From: JAVBNU01 sp964617065
Lineage (GTDB): Bacteria; Cyanobacteriota; Vampirovibrionia; Gastranaerophilales; Gastranaerophilaceae
Reading direction: 5' to 3'
Assembly (NCBI GenBank): GCA_964617065.1
Contig: CAZTVM010000114.1
Location: 1-5,267 of the forward strand
Length of the DNA stretch: 5,267 bases
Shown here in pieces: positions 1 to 5,267 of the stretch. A program made the translations under genes and the position numbers. The notes under the pieces were generated by a model that saw only the letters and a list, made by a program, of their open reading frames with translations, ran no database searches and was not told the DNA's origin. Within the stretch, counting starts at the first letter, position 1, and each line of letters opens with the position of its first letter.

Positions 1-69
1 GCTGAAGTTACTGACAAAACTACAGTCACACTCCAGTTAGAAAGAAAAAATAGTTACGCTACTGTTTAA
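1..69 (+). CDS. C-terminal end of an unidentified protein (partial, 5' end outside the window)
   Basis: The plus-strand frame from base 1 is open for 22 codons and ends in TAA at 67-69. The visible peptide starts AEVTDKTTVTLQ and ends in NSYATV. The other five frames over these bases all contain stops, and a strong hairpin begins 21 bases after the TAA, as expected at the end of a gene. The peptide is polar, with alternating Thr and Val that would suit a beta strand, but it is too short for me to name a family. An open stretch of this length can occur by chance, so the case rests on its position before the hairpin. It is convergent with the YihY-family gene. Confidence 0.5.
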   Translation, partial: AEVTDKTTVTLQLERKNSYATV

Positions 70-90
70 AAATAATTAATTTTAAATACT

Positions 91-150
91 TCAAAGGGCG
101 CAAATGACTAAGGTCATTTGCGCCCTTTGATAATTGTTCAACTTTTTTTT
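91..150 (+). terminator. Perfect 18-bp hairpin between convergent genes, probable (bidirectional) terminator
   Basis: Bases 91-108 (TCAAAGGGCGCAAATGAC) are the exact reverse complement of 113-130, with a four-base TAAG loop at 109-112. The stem has a GC-rich centre in a very AT-rich gap and lies between the stop codons of two convergent genes (67-69 plus, 189-191 minus), so it is placed to stop transcription from both sides. The fit to a classical rho-independent terminator is imperfect. On the plus strand the eight-T run is at 143-150, 12 bases past the stem. On the minus strand the stem is followed by AT-rich sequence without an immediate T run. A processing or RNA-stability hairpin is the alternative. 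The rest of 70-188 holds no gene that I can see. Confidence 0.65.
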
Positions 151-188
151 AACACGCTAAGTAATTTTAGTTGCGGTTAATGAAATAG

Positions 189-1043
189 CTAATCTTTTTT
201 ACTTAATAATTTACGGTAAACTTGAGAATTTATTTCACCCCCGAGCAAAATAATGAGCGATGTATAATACAGCCACACCATCAAAATAGCGAAAGCACCA
301 ATTGCGCCGTAAACTTTATTATAAGTGTTTAAGTTACTTACATATATAGAAAAAGTCCAAGAACCGAGCAACCAAAACACGCAGAAAAAAAGTGTTCCAG
401 CTGTGATACTCTTTCTTTTTATTTGATAAGCACCATCAATCGCCGGTAGTATGTAATAATTTAATGCAGCCATAAAAAATAGTGCTAAAAATGCGACAGG
501 CCAACGGACTACAGAAATTAAACTAACAATATGATAAGGCATGGACGTGTACATCAAAACGTAATTTAAGATGATTTTGCCGAAAATGATTAAATTTATA
601 CTTATAAAAGTTAAAAAAGCGTTTGCAAACACCATTAAGATGGAAAGAAAACGTGTAAACAAAAAAGGTCTTGTTTCCTCTACCCCATAAGCTCTGTTTA
701 ATCCTTTCATCACAACAGCAATCGCATTTGATGCGACAACAATTGATACAATTAAACCGAATGCTGCCACCAAGCCACCGTTGTCAAACACAAAAACTTC
801 TTCAATAACATCTTCAATTAAATTCACTACATCAGCCGGTACAATTGTTCTGAAATACAACAAAAATCTGTTGATTAAGGCACCTTTCCCGAGCCAACCA
901 AATACGGCAACTAAAAATGACATGAAAGGGAAAATCCCTAGCGCTAACATATACGCCATTTCTGATGCCATTCCGAAAAAATCATCTTTTGTAACTCTAG
1001 CAATCATTTTTTTTAAAAATATATAAATATTATTCTTATCCAT
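189..1043 (-). CDS. YihY/BrkB-family (UPF0761, formerly 'RNase BN') inner-membrane protein
   Basis: This 284-residue protein is very hydrophobic, with about six likely membrane segments near residues 29-50, 91-113, 133-157, 180-200, 213-235 and 246-268. Characteristic family features are visible. Near the N-terminus there is a short amphipathic stretch followed by MASEMAYMLALGIFPF (25-40). Near the C-terminus, YNKVYGAIGAF (241-251), a W in the last helix (257) and LLGGEIN (266-272) match the conserved end of YihY proteins. The old link to ribonuclease BN is a misassignment, and the true role (envelope or transport) is not established. The length is ordinary for the family. The ATG at 1041-1043 lies 12 bases after the nrnA stop. 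A GGGGA (1047-1051) only 3 bases from the ATG is a weak ribosome binding site, so translation may depend on coupling with nrnA. An in-frame ATG at codon 13 follows a run of eight A. It is the last gene of the operon. Confidence 0.88.
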   Translation of the reverse strand: MDKNNIYIFLKKMIARVTKDDFFGMASEMAYMLALGIFPFMSFLVAVFGWLGKGALINRFLLYFRTIVPADVVNLIEDVIEEVFVFDNGGLVAAFGLIVSIVVASNAIAVVMKGLNRAYGVEETRPFLFTRFLSILMVFANAFLTFISINLIIFGKIILNYVLMYTSMPYHIVSLISVVRWPVAFLALFFMAALNYYILPAIDGAYQIKRKSITAGTLFFCVFWLLGSWTFSIYVSNLNTYNKVYGAIGAFAILMVWLYYTSLIILLGGEINSQVYRKLLSKKD

Positions 1044-1055
1044 AAATCCCCATTA

Positions 1056-2018
1056 TCAAAGAGTTTCCTTTACTGCCGTCAGTATTTTTTCGGTCGCAAT
1101 TGACACCGGTTTATTAATAGTACAGCCTGCTGCAAATTTGTGTCCTCCGCCATTAAATTTTTCACTAATTTTACTGACATCAACATTTTTGCTTCTCATA
1201 CTTATTTTTACTTGTTCTGAGGTAATTTCTTTTATAAGAATAGCTATTTCCGTTGTTTTTATTTCTCGTAAATTCTCGACAATTCCTTCTGTATGTTCGT
1301 TTTTAGCGTTAAATTTTTTTAAATCAGAATCAAGTACAACTGTATAAGCAATTTTGTCATTTTTTTCAAAAATAGCTTTGCTCATAGCATAAGCTGTAAG
1401 CATGACCATTTCTTTTGGCTTTGAGCCATAACACTCTCTACTGATGTACGATGGATTTACGCCGAAATCAATTAATTCTGCCGCCATTTTTAAAGTAGCT
1501 GAAGTCGTATTGTCGTACTTGAAATTGCCGGTATCAGTGCATATAGATGTGTATAAACATTCTGCAATATCTTTTGTCATTTCCCATTCAAAATATTTTG
1601 CGATTTCATAAACAACCTGACCTGCAGAACATGCGCTTGGTGAATTATAGTTTAAAATGCCGTAATCATTGTTTGTTACGTGATGGTCGATGTTAATTGT
1701 TGAATTCGCATTTTGAAACAGAGGTAAAAGTGTTCCCATTCTGTCTTTGAGCGCAACATCGACTGCTATCGCCAAATCATATTTTTTAGTTAAATCAGCT
1801 AAATTAGCTTTTATTGTAGTCCTTAAGTCAGGCAAAAAAGTATAAATTTCAGGGATTTTATGAACAATTAAATCTGTTTTTTTATCAAAATTACCTTCGA
1901 TTAATTTTTTTAGTGCTAATGATGAGCCGATTGCATCACCATCGGGATTTATATGCGTTAATATAGCAATTGAATTCGCATAATCAATCTGATGTTTCAA
2001 TCGGTCAAAATTATCCAT
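1056..2018 (-). CDS. nrnA: DHH/DHHA1 phosphoesterase, NrnA-like bifunctional nanoRNase / pAp phosphatase
   Basis: The 320-residue product has the two-domain layout and usual length of NrnA. The N-terminal DHH domain has motif I HINPDGDAIGS (22-32; H22, D26 and D28 as metal ligands), a following Asp in VDVA (D87), the name-giving DHH at 111-113 in INIDHHVTNNDYG, and TDTGNF (161-166, D162). The C-terminal DHHA1 domain ends with the substrate-binding loop NGGGHKFAAGC (289-299). Family members are cytoplasmic, metal-dependent (usually Mn2+) enzymes that hydrolyse 2-5 nt RNA from the end and dephosphorylate 3'-phosphoadenosine 5'-phosphate; some prefer pApA or pGpG. The sequence alone cannot fix which substrate dominates. 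An AAGGAA Shine-Dalgarno (2028-2033) lies 9 bases before the ATG. The gene starts 26 bases after panD and ends 12 bases before the YihY-family gene. A GdpP-type enzyme is excluded because no PAS, GGDEF or membrane region is present. Confidence 0.9.
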   Translation of the reverse strand: MDNFDRLKHQIDYANSIAILTHINPDGDAIGSSLALKKLIEGNFDKKTDLIVHKIPEIYTFLPDLRTTIKANLADLTKKYDLAIAVDVALKDRMGTLLPLFQNANSTINIDHHVTNNDYGILNYNSPSACSAGQVVYEIAKYFEWEMTKDIAECLYTSICTDTGNFKYDNTTSATLKMAAELIDFGVNPSYISRECYGSKPKEMVMLTAYAMSKAIFEKNDKIAYTVVLDSDLKKFNAKNEHTEGIVENLREIKTTEIAILIKEITSEQVKISMRSKNVDVSKISEKFNGGGHKFAAGCTINKPVSIATEKILTAVKETL

Positions 2019-2027
2019 ATTTTTTGT

Positions 2028-2033
2028 TTCCTT
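2028..2033 (-). promoter_or_regulatory. Shine-Dalgarno of nrnA
   Basis: AAGGAA on the minus strand ends 9 bases before the ATG at 2016-2018, in the 26-base panD-nrnA gap. It supports this start and gives nrnA its own ribosome entry site. There is no hairpin or promoter-like sequence in the gap, consistent with continued transcription from panD. Confidence 0.65.
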
Positions 2034-2044
2034 AAATTTTTAAT

Positions 2045-2398
2045 TTATTTTGCAACAATGTTATTATTTTCATCAACAATAACAATTGTAGGTTCAAAAT
2101 TCTCTTTTTCTTCTAAAGTCATTTGAGCGTATGACACAATAATGATTTTGTCGTTGACCTGTACTTTACGAGCTGCTGCGCCATTAAGACATATTTGACG
2201 TGCTCCGTATTTCCCCTTAATTGCGTAGGTCTGAAATCTCTCACCATTATTAACGTCGAGGATTTCAACTTTTTGCCATTCCTGAATTTTTGCTGCTTTC
2301 ATAAGTTCTTCATCGATAGTAATTGAGCCTACGTAATCTAAATTAGCGTCAGTCACTCTAGCTCTGTGTATTTTTGAGTATAAATATTCAATCAACAT
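2045..2398 (-). CDS. panD: Aspartate 1-decarboxylase precursor (pyruvoyl-dependent)
   Basis: PanD converts L-aspartate to beta-alanine and CO2, supplying the beta-alanine half of pantothenate and so of coenzyme A. The enzyme is a cytoplasmic tetramer made as an inactive proenzyme. The self-cleavage site is visible as YVGSITID, with the scissile bond between G24 and S25; S25 becomes the pyruvoyl group, giving a 24-residue beta chain and a 93-residue alpha chain. Other known active-site positions are conserved: K9 and H11 (SKIHRARVT), R54, T57 and Y58 (GERFQTYAIKG), and the NGAAAR loop at 72-77. At 117 residues it is slightly shorter than the 126-residue E. coli protein; the difference is at the C-terminus. 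Its ATG is 3 bases beyond the gatB stop, and its ribosome binding site lies inside the end of gatB, suggesting translational coupling. No panB or panC is adjacent. Confidence 0.96.
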   Translation of the reverse strand: MLIEYLYSKIHRARVTDANLDYVGSITIDEELMKAAKIQEWQKVEILDVNNGERFQTYAIKGKYGARQICLNGAAARKVQVNDKIIIVSYAQMTLEEKENFEPTIVIVDENNNIVAK

Positions 2399-2401
2399 GA
2401 T

Positions 2402-3847
2402 TTAGCCTTCCAATAATTCTTTGATTAATTTATTTATAATTTGCGGATTAGCTCGACCTTGAGTTGCTTTCATCGTTTGTCCGACAAAAAATCCGAATAA
2501 TTTATCTTTTCCGCCACGATAAGCCGCTGTTTGCGATGGATTATCGTCTATAATTTTTTGTATAATAGCTTTTAATTCCGCTTCATCAGAAATAACACTT
2601 AAACCTTGTTTTTCGACTAATGCTTTAGCTGAACCGCCGTTTTCTAATAATGGAATTATAAGCTGCTTCGCTATATTGTTAGAAATAGTACCTTTTTCAA
2701 TCATTTCTACCAACTCAGCGAAAGCTTCCGGTGTAATTTTGGTATCGTTTATTGTCATATTATTCTTTGACAAATATCCTGTAATATCACCGATAAGTAA
2801 ATTATTTGCTGTTCTATAATTAGCGTTGAGTTTTAAAACTTTATCGTAAAACAGCGCCGTTTCCATTTGTTCAACCATGACATTTGCATCATAAGCTGAT
2901 AAGCCTAAACTTTCGTAACGAGTACGTTTTTCATTTGGTAATTCAGGCATGCGTTTTTTTACTTCATCAATCCACTCTTGAGAAATAACTAAAGGAACCA
3001 AATCAGGCTCAGGAAAATATCTGTAATCGTGGGCATCTTCTTTACCTCGCATTGACTTAGTTATACCTTGATTGTCGTCCCATAATCTTGTTTCTTGCAC
3101 GACTTCTTCGCCATTTTCTATGAGGTCAATTTGTCTGTCTATTTCATATTCAATCGCTCTTTGCAATGCTCTAAAACTGTTTACGTTCTTTATTTCAGCT
3201 CTTGTTCCGAATTCTATTTGTCCAAAAGGACGAATGGATATATTCGCATCACATCTCATTGAGCCTTCTTCTAAATTACCGTCGCAGACACCGATGTAGC
3301 GGACTACGTGTCTCAATTCTTCCATGTAGTTTTTAGCTTCTTCACTTGAACGCATATCAGGTTCTGACACGATTTCGAGCAATGGTGTTCCTGCTCTGTT
3401 TAAGTCGACCAGCGAATAGCTCGAGCCATCAATCCCAGTAGAACCTGCGTGTACCAGCTTTCCTGCATCTTCTTCCAAGTGAGCACGAGTAATTCCGATA
3501 CGTTTTCCTTTTACATTTATGTAACCTTTACCGCAAATAGGTTTATCATATTGAGAAATTTGATACCCTTTCGGCAAATCCGGGTAAAAATATTGTTTTC
3601 TGTCAAATTTACAAACTTCTGGAATTTCGCAATTTAAAGCTAAACCTGTTAAAAGACCCATGTTGACAACTTCTTTATTTAAAACAGGCAGTACACCAGG
3701 CATTCCTAAAGTGATTACACTAGTCTGAGTATTGGGCTCATGCCCGAACTCTGTACCGTCAGGCGCAAAAATCTTTGACTTCGTTTTTAGCTGTGCATGA
3801 ACTTCTAAACCTATTACAACTTCATATTTTTCTCTTAAATTTCCCAT
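2402..3847 (-). CDS. gatB: Aspartyl/glutamyl-tRNA(Asn/Gln) amidotransferase subunit B
   Basis: GatB is the tRNA-binding and phosphorylating subunit of the GatCAB complex, which turns Glu-tRNA(Gln) and/or Asp-tRNA(Asn) into the amidated forms using ammonia from the GatA glutaminase. The 481 residues match the usual length. Visible features in order are VIGLEVHAQL (11-20, with E15 and H17 at the kinase centre), FDRKQYFYPDLPKGYQISQ (81-99), ARAHLEEDAGK around E125-E126, the family signature VDLNRAGTPLLEI (147-159), EEGSMRCDANIS (193-204), DYRYFPEPDLVPL (274-286), a helical domain from about 295, and a YqeY-like tail ending KATQGRANPQIINKLIKELLEG. At 43-46 (SVIT) there is no Cys pair, as in S. 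aureus GatB. The ATG is the only start candidate nearby. AAGGG (3850-3854) is very close to it, and AGAGGT (3861-3866) is 13 bases away, so the binding site is not ideal. It is the first gene of the operon. gatC and gatA are not beside it. Confidence 0.97.
   Translation of the reverse strand: MGNLREKYEVVIGLEVHAQLKTKSKIFAPDGTEFGHEPNTQTSVITLGMPGVLPVLNKEVVNMGLLTGLALNCEIPEVCKFDRKQYFYPDLPKGYQISQYDKPICGKGYINVKGKRIGITRAHLEEDAGKLVHAGSTGIDGSSYSLVDLNRAGTPLLEIVSEPDMRSSEEAKNYMEELRHVVRYIGVCDGNLEEGSMRCDANISIRPFGQIEFGTRAEIKNVNSFRALQRAIEYEIDRQIDLIENGEEVVQETRLWDDNQGITKSMRGKEDAHDYRYFPEPDLVPLVISQEWIDEVKKRMPELPNEKRTRYESLGLSAYDANVMVEQMETALFYDKVLKLNANYRTANNLLIGDITGYLSKNNMTINDTKITPEAFAELVEMIEKGTISNNIAKQLIIPLLENGGSAKALVEKQGLSVISDEAELKAIIQKIIDDNPSQTAAYRGGKDKLFGFFVGQTMKATQGRANPQIINKLIKELLEG
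2406..2411 (-). promoter_or_regulatory. Shine-Dalgarno of panD inside the gatB 3' end
   Basis: On the minus strand GGAAGG is followed by a 7-base spacer and then the panD ATG (2396-2398). The motif is made from the last codons of gatB (Leu-Glu-Gly) just before its TAA at 2402-2404. It is a strong site at good distance, fixes the panD start, and means that ribosomes ending gatB finish on top of the panD start region. Confidence 0.75.
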
Positions 3848-3885
3848 TTCCCTTGATGTTACCTCTTTGTCGTAAATCCTCTCAA

Positions 3886-3894
3886 ATTATAACA
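3886..3894 (-). promoter_or_regulatory. Probable extended -10 promoter for the gatB-panD-nrnA-yihY operon
   Basis: On the minus strand TGTTATAAT gives a consensus -10 hexamer TATAAT (3886-3891) preceded by the TG of an extended -10 element. There is no good -35: at 17-bp spacing the hexamer is TTTATT (3909-3914), while TTGAAA (3904-3909) is only 12 bp away. Transcription would start near 3879 and give a leader of about 30 bases. The element lies downstream of the groEL terminator, as an independent gatB promoter should. Confidence 0.6.
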
Positions 3895-3907
3895 CAAACT
3901 AATTTTC

Positions 3908-3942
3908 AAATAAAAAAGTGGCAAACAATGTTTACCACTTTT
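3908..3942 (-). terminator. Rho-independent terminator of groEL
   Basis: Arms at 3930-3942 and 3914-3926 with a three-base loop (3927-3929) form a 13-bp stem on the minus strand: AAAAGTGGTAAAC pairs with GTTTGCCACTTTT through one G-U wobble. A six-T run (3912-3917) overlaps the stem base and continues into ATTTGAAAATT. Read from the plus strand, the wobble becomes an A-C mismatch, so the structure is better on the minus-strand RNA. It begins 25 bases after the groEL stop codon. The rest of 3848-3967 holds only the gatB promoter and leader. Confidence 0.85.
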
Positions 3943-3967
3943 AATATTATGTATTGGAAATAATGAA

Positions 3968-5267
3968 TTACATCATTCCGCCCATACCACCCATAGCGCT
4001 CATATCAGGCATCGCTGGAGTACCTTTAGCCTCTGGCATATCTGAAATAGCACATTCCGTAGTCAACAACATTGAAGCTATTGAAACAGCATTTTCTAAT
4101 GCGCTTCTTGTTACCTTCGCAGGGTCAACTATACCTGAAGCATACATATCAACGTATTTGTTTCTCAATGCGTCGTAACCTTCGTTTGCAGGTAATTTCT
4201 TGACTTCTTCAAGTATAACTTCGCCTTTAACGCCAGCATTGTCAGCTATTTGTTTAAGTGGTACATCTAAAGCATCTAAAATAATCTTGAAACCGATACG
4301 TTCGTCAGTTGTATTGTATTCAGTAGTATCAATCTTATTTTTCAAAGCTTGCATAACTCTGATAAGAGCGACACCACCACCTGGGACTATACCTTCTTCT
4401 TTAGCGGCTCTTGTTGCGTTCAAGGCATCTTCAATTCTGAGTTTACGTTCTTTCAACTCAACTTCTGTAGCTGCACCTACTTCAATAACTGCAACGCCAC
4501 CTGATAATTTTGCTAGGCGTTCTTGCAATTTTTCTTTGTCGTAATCGCTGTCTGAATTAGCTATTTGATTTTTAATTAATTTTACTCTTTCTTCAACTGC
4601 TTTTTTCGTTTCATCACCAACTACAATTGTTGTATTGTCTTTTGTGACTGTAACACGCTTTGCATGACCGAGCATTTGAATAGTAACATTTTCAAGCTTT
4701 ATACCTAATTCCTCAGTAAATATCTGACCACCTGTCAAAACTGCGATATCTTCTAACATAGCTTTTCTTCTGTCGCCAAAACCGGGAGCTTTTACAGCTA
4801 CTGCTTTCAATACTTTCCTCATTGTGTTTACAACCAATGTTGCTAAAGCTTCGCCTTCAACGTCTTCTGCTATAATCAACAATGAACGTCCGTCACGTGC
4901 TACTTGTTCTAATATCGGCACCAAGTCATTAATTAAATTAATTTTTTTGTTTACACACAAAACATAAGGCTCGTCCAAAACAGCTTCCATTCTTTCTGTA
5001 TCAGTTACGAAATATGGTGAAATATAGCCTTTGTCAAACTGCATACCTTCAACTATTTTCATTTGTGTACCGAATGATTTTGATTCTTCCACCGTTATAA
5101 CGCCATCTTTGCCAATAGCTTCCATCGCTTCTGCTATTAAATCACCGATTGATTTATCATTACCGGCTGAAATAGTAGCAACTTGTGCTAATTTTTCTTT
5201 TGAATCTACTGGTTTTGACATAGAATGTATTTCTTTTACAGCTATTTCTGTAGCTTTGTCCATGCCA
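3968..5267 (-). CDS. groL: Chaperonin GroEL, 60 kDa subunit (partial, N-terminus outside the window)
   Basis: GroEL is the ATP-driven folding chaperone that forms double heptamer rings with a GroES lid in the cytoplasm. The 432 visible residues begin at Gly-Met-Asp-Lys, equivalent to about residue 119 of E. coli GroEL, so roughly 118 N-terminal residues (including the first ATP-site loop GDGTT) lie beyond the edge. The Met at 5261-5263 is internal, not the start. Numbering from that Met, apical-domain features are VEGMQFDKGYISPYF (71-85; Y80, Y84 and F85 match substrate-binding Y199, Y203 and F204) and DVEGEALATLVVNT (134-147). KAPGFGDRRKAML (158-170) follows. The equatorial half has the hydrolytic Asp at D279 in RIEDALNATRAA (E. 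coli D398) and the chaperonin signature AAKEEGIVPGGG (286-297). The protein ends in a flexible tail, SAMGGMGGMM. The reading frame is intact. groES and any CIRCE or other heat-shock operator would lie upstream, outside the window. Confidence 0.97.
   Translation of the reverse strand, partial: GMDKATEIAVKEIHSMSKPVDSKEKLAQVATISAGNDKSIGDLIAEAMEAIGKDGVITVEESKSFGTQMKIVEGMQFDKGYISPYFVTDTERMEAVLDEPYVLCVNKKINLINDLVPILEQVARDGRSLLIIAEDVEGEALATLVVNTMRKVLKAVAVKAPGFGDRRKAMLEDIAVLTGGQIFTEELGIKLENVTIQMLGHAKRVTVTKDNTTIVVGDETKKAVEERVKLIKNQIANSDSDYDKEKLQERLAKLSGGVAVIEVGAATEVELKERKLRIEDALNATRAAKEEGIVPGGGVALIRVMQALKNKIDTTEYNTTDERIGFKIILDALDVPLKQIADNAGVKGEVILEEVKKLPANEGYDALRNKYVDMYASGIVDPAKVTRSALENAVSIASMLLTTECAISDMPEAKGTPAMPDMSAMGGMGGMM

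Noticed and set aside
781..1347. Short plus-strand frames opposite the YihY-family gene and nrnA
   Set aside because: The minus-strand products are clearly conserved families covering the same bases. The plus-strand translations have biased composition and no motif.
1056..2018. A cyclic-di-AMP phosphodiesterase of the GdpP type
   Set aside because: GdpP proteins carry membrane helices, PAS and degenerate GGDEF domains before DHH. This protein is a stand-alone 320-residue DHH-DHHA1 enzyme of NrnA size.
2019..2044. A possible promoter or terminator in the panD-nrnA gap
   Set aside because: The 26 bases are AT-rich but contain only a Shine-Dalgarno. No hairpin and no paired -35 and -10 were found.
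3449..3963. Short plus-strand frames over gatB and the gatB-groEL gap
   Set aside because: They lie opposite the conserved gatB coding region or the terminator and promoter segment, have no recognisable domain, and look like shadows of AT-rich coding sequence.
3954..4178. Open plus-strand frame at the groEL 3' end
   Set aside because: It is the mirror of the groEL C-terminal codons (including the Gly-Gly-Met tail) and starts inside the intergenic gap without a plausible ribosome binding site.
4200..4544. Open plus-strand frame of 114 codons opposite groEL
   Set aside because: It is antisense to the strongly conserved GroEL equatorial region. The translation is low-complexity, rich in Ser, Ile and Ala, with no family features, and no ribosome binding site was evident.
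5261..5263. ATG as the start of groEL
   Set aside because: The codon before it reads Gly in frame, and the alignment places this Met near residue 120 of GroEL. The gene simply continues past the window edge.

Overview
The window is an AT-rich bacterial housekeeping segment with five recognisable protein-coding genes. All five lie on the minus strand and fill most of the window. The tail of one more gene, on the plus strand, lies at the left edge. Three genes suggest a low-GC bacterium: a GatCAB-type amidotransferase subunit, a NrnA-type DHH phosphoesterase (common in bacteria that rely on NrnA rather than Orn), and a GroEL with a Gly-Gly-Met tail. A Firmicutes-like host is possible, but an AT-rich member of another phylum cannot be excluded. 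No rRNA, tRNA, CRISPR array, insertion sequence or phage gene was seen.

Layout from right to left, which is the direction of transcription: the C-terminal four fifths of groEL (3968-5267, running off the right edge) ends at a rho-independent terminator (about 3908-3942). Next comes a short intergenic stretch with a probable extended -10 promoter (3886-3894). It is followed by a tightly packed run of gatB (2402-3847), panD (2045-2398), nrnA (1056-2018) and a YihY/BrkB-family membrane protein gene (189-1043). The gaps between these are 3, 26 and 12 bases, so they very probably form one transcript. The run meets a convergent plus-strand gene, of which only the last 22 codons are visible (1-69). 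A perfect 18-bp hairpin (91-130) sits between the two stop codons.

The operon products do not form a single pathway. GatB amidates misacylated Glu-tRNA(Gln) or Asp-tRNA(Asn). PanD makes beta-alanine for pantothenate and CoA. NrnA degrades nanoRNA and/or pAp or linear dinucleotides. The YihY-family protein is an integral membrane protein of uncertain role. The grouping looks like co-expressed growth functions.

I found no convincing evidence of a new biological system here. The points most worth checking are the gatB promoter lying against the groEL terminator, the position of gatB away from gatC and gatA with panD directly behind it, and the long symmetrical hairpin between convergent genes.
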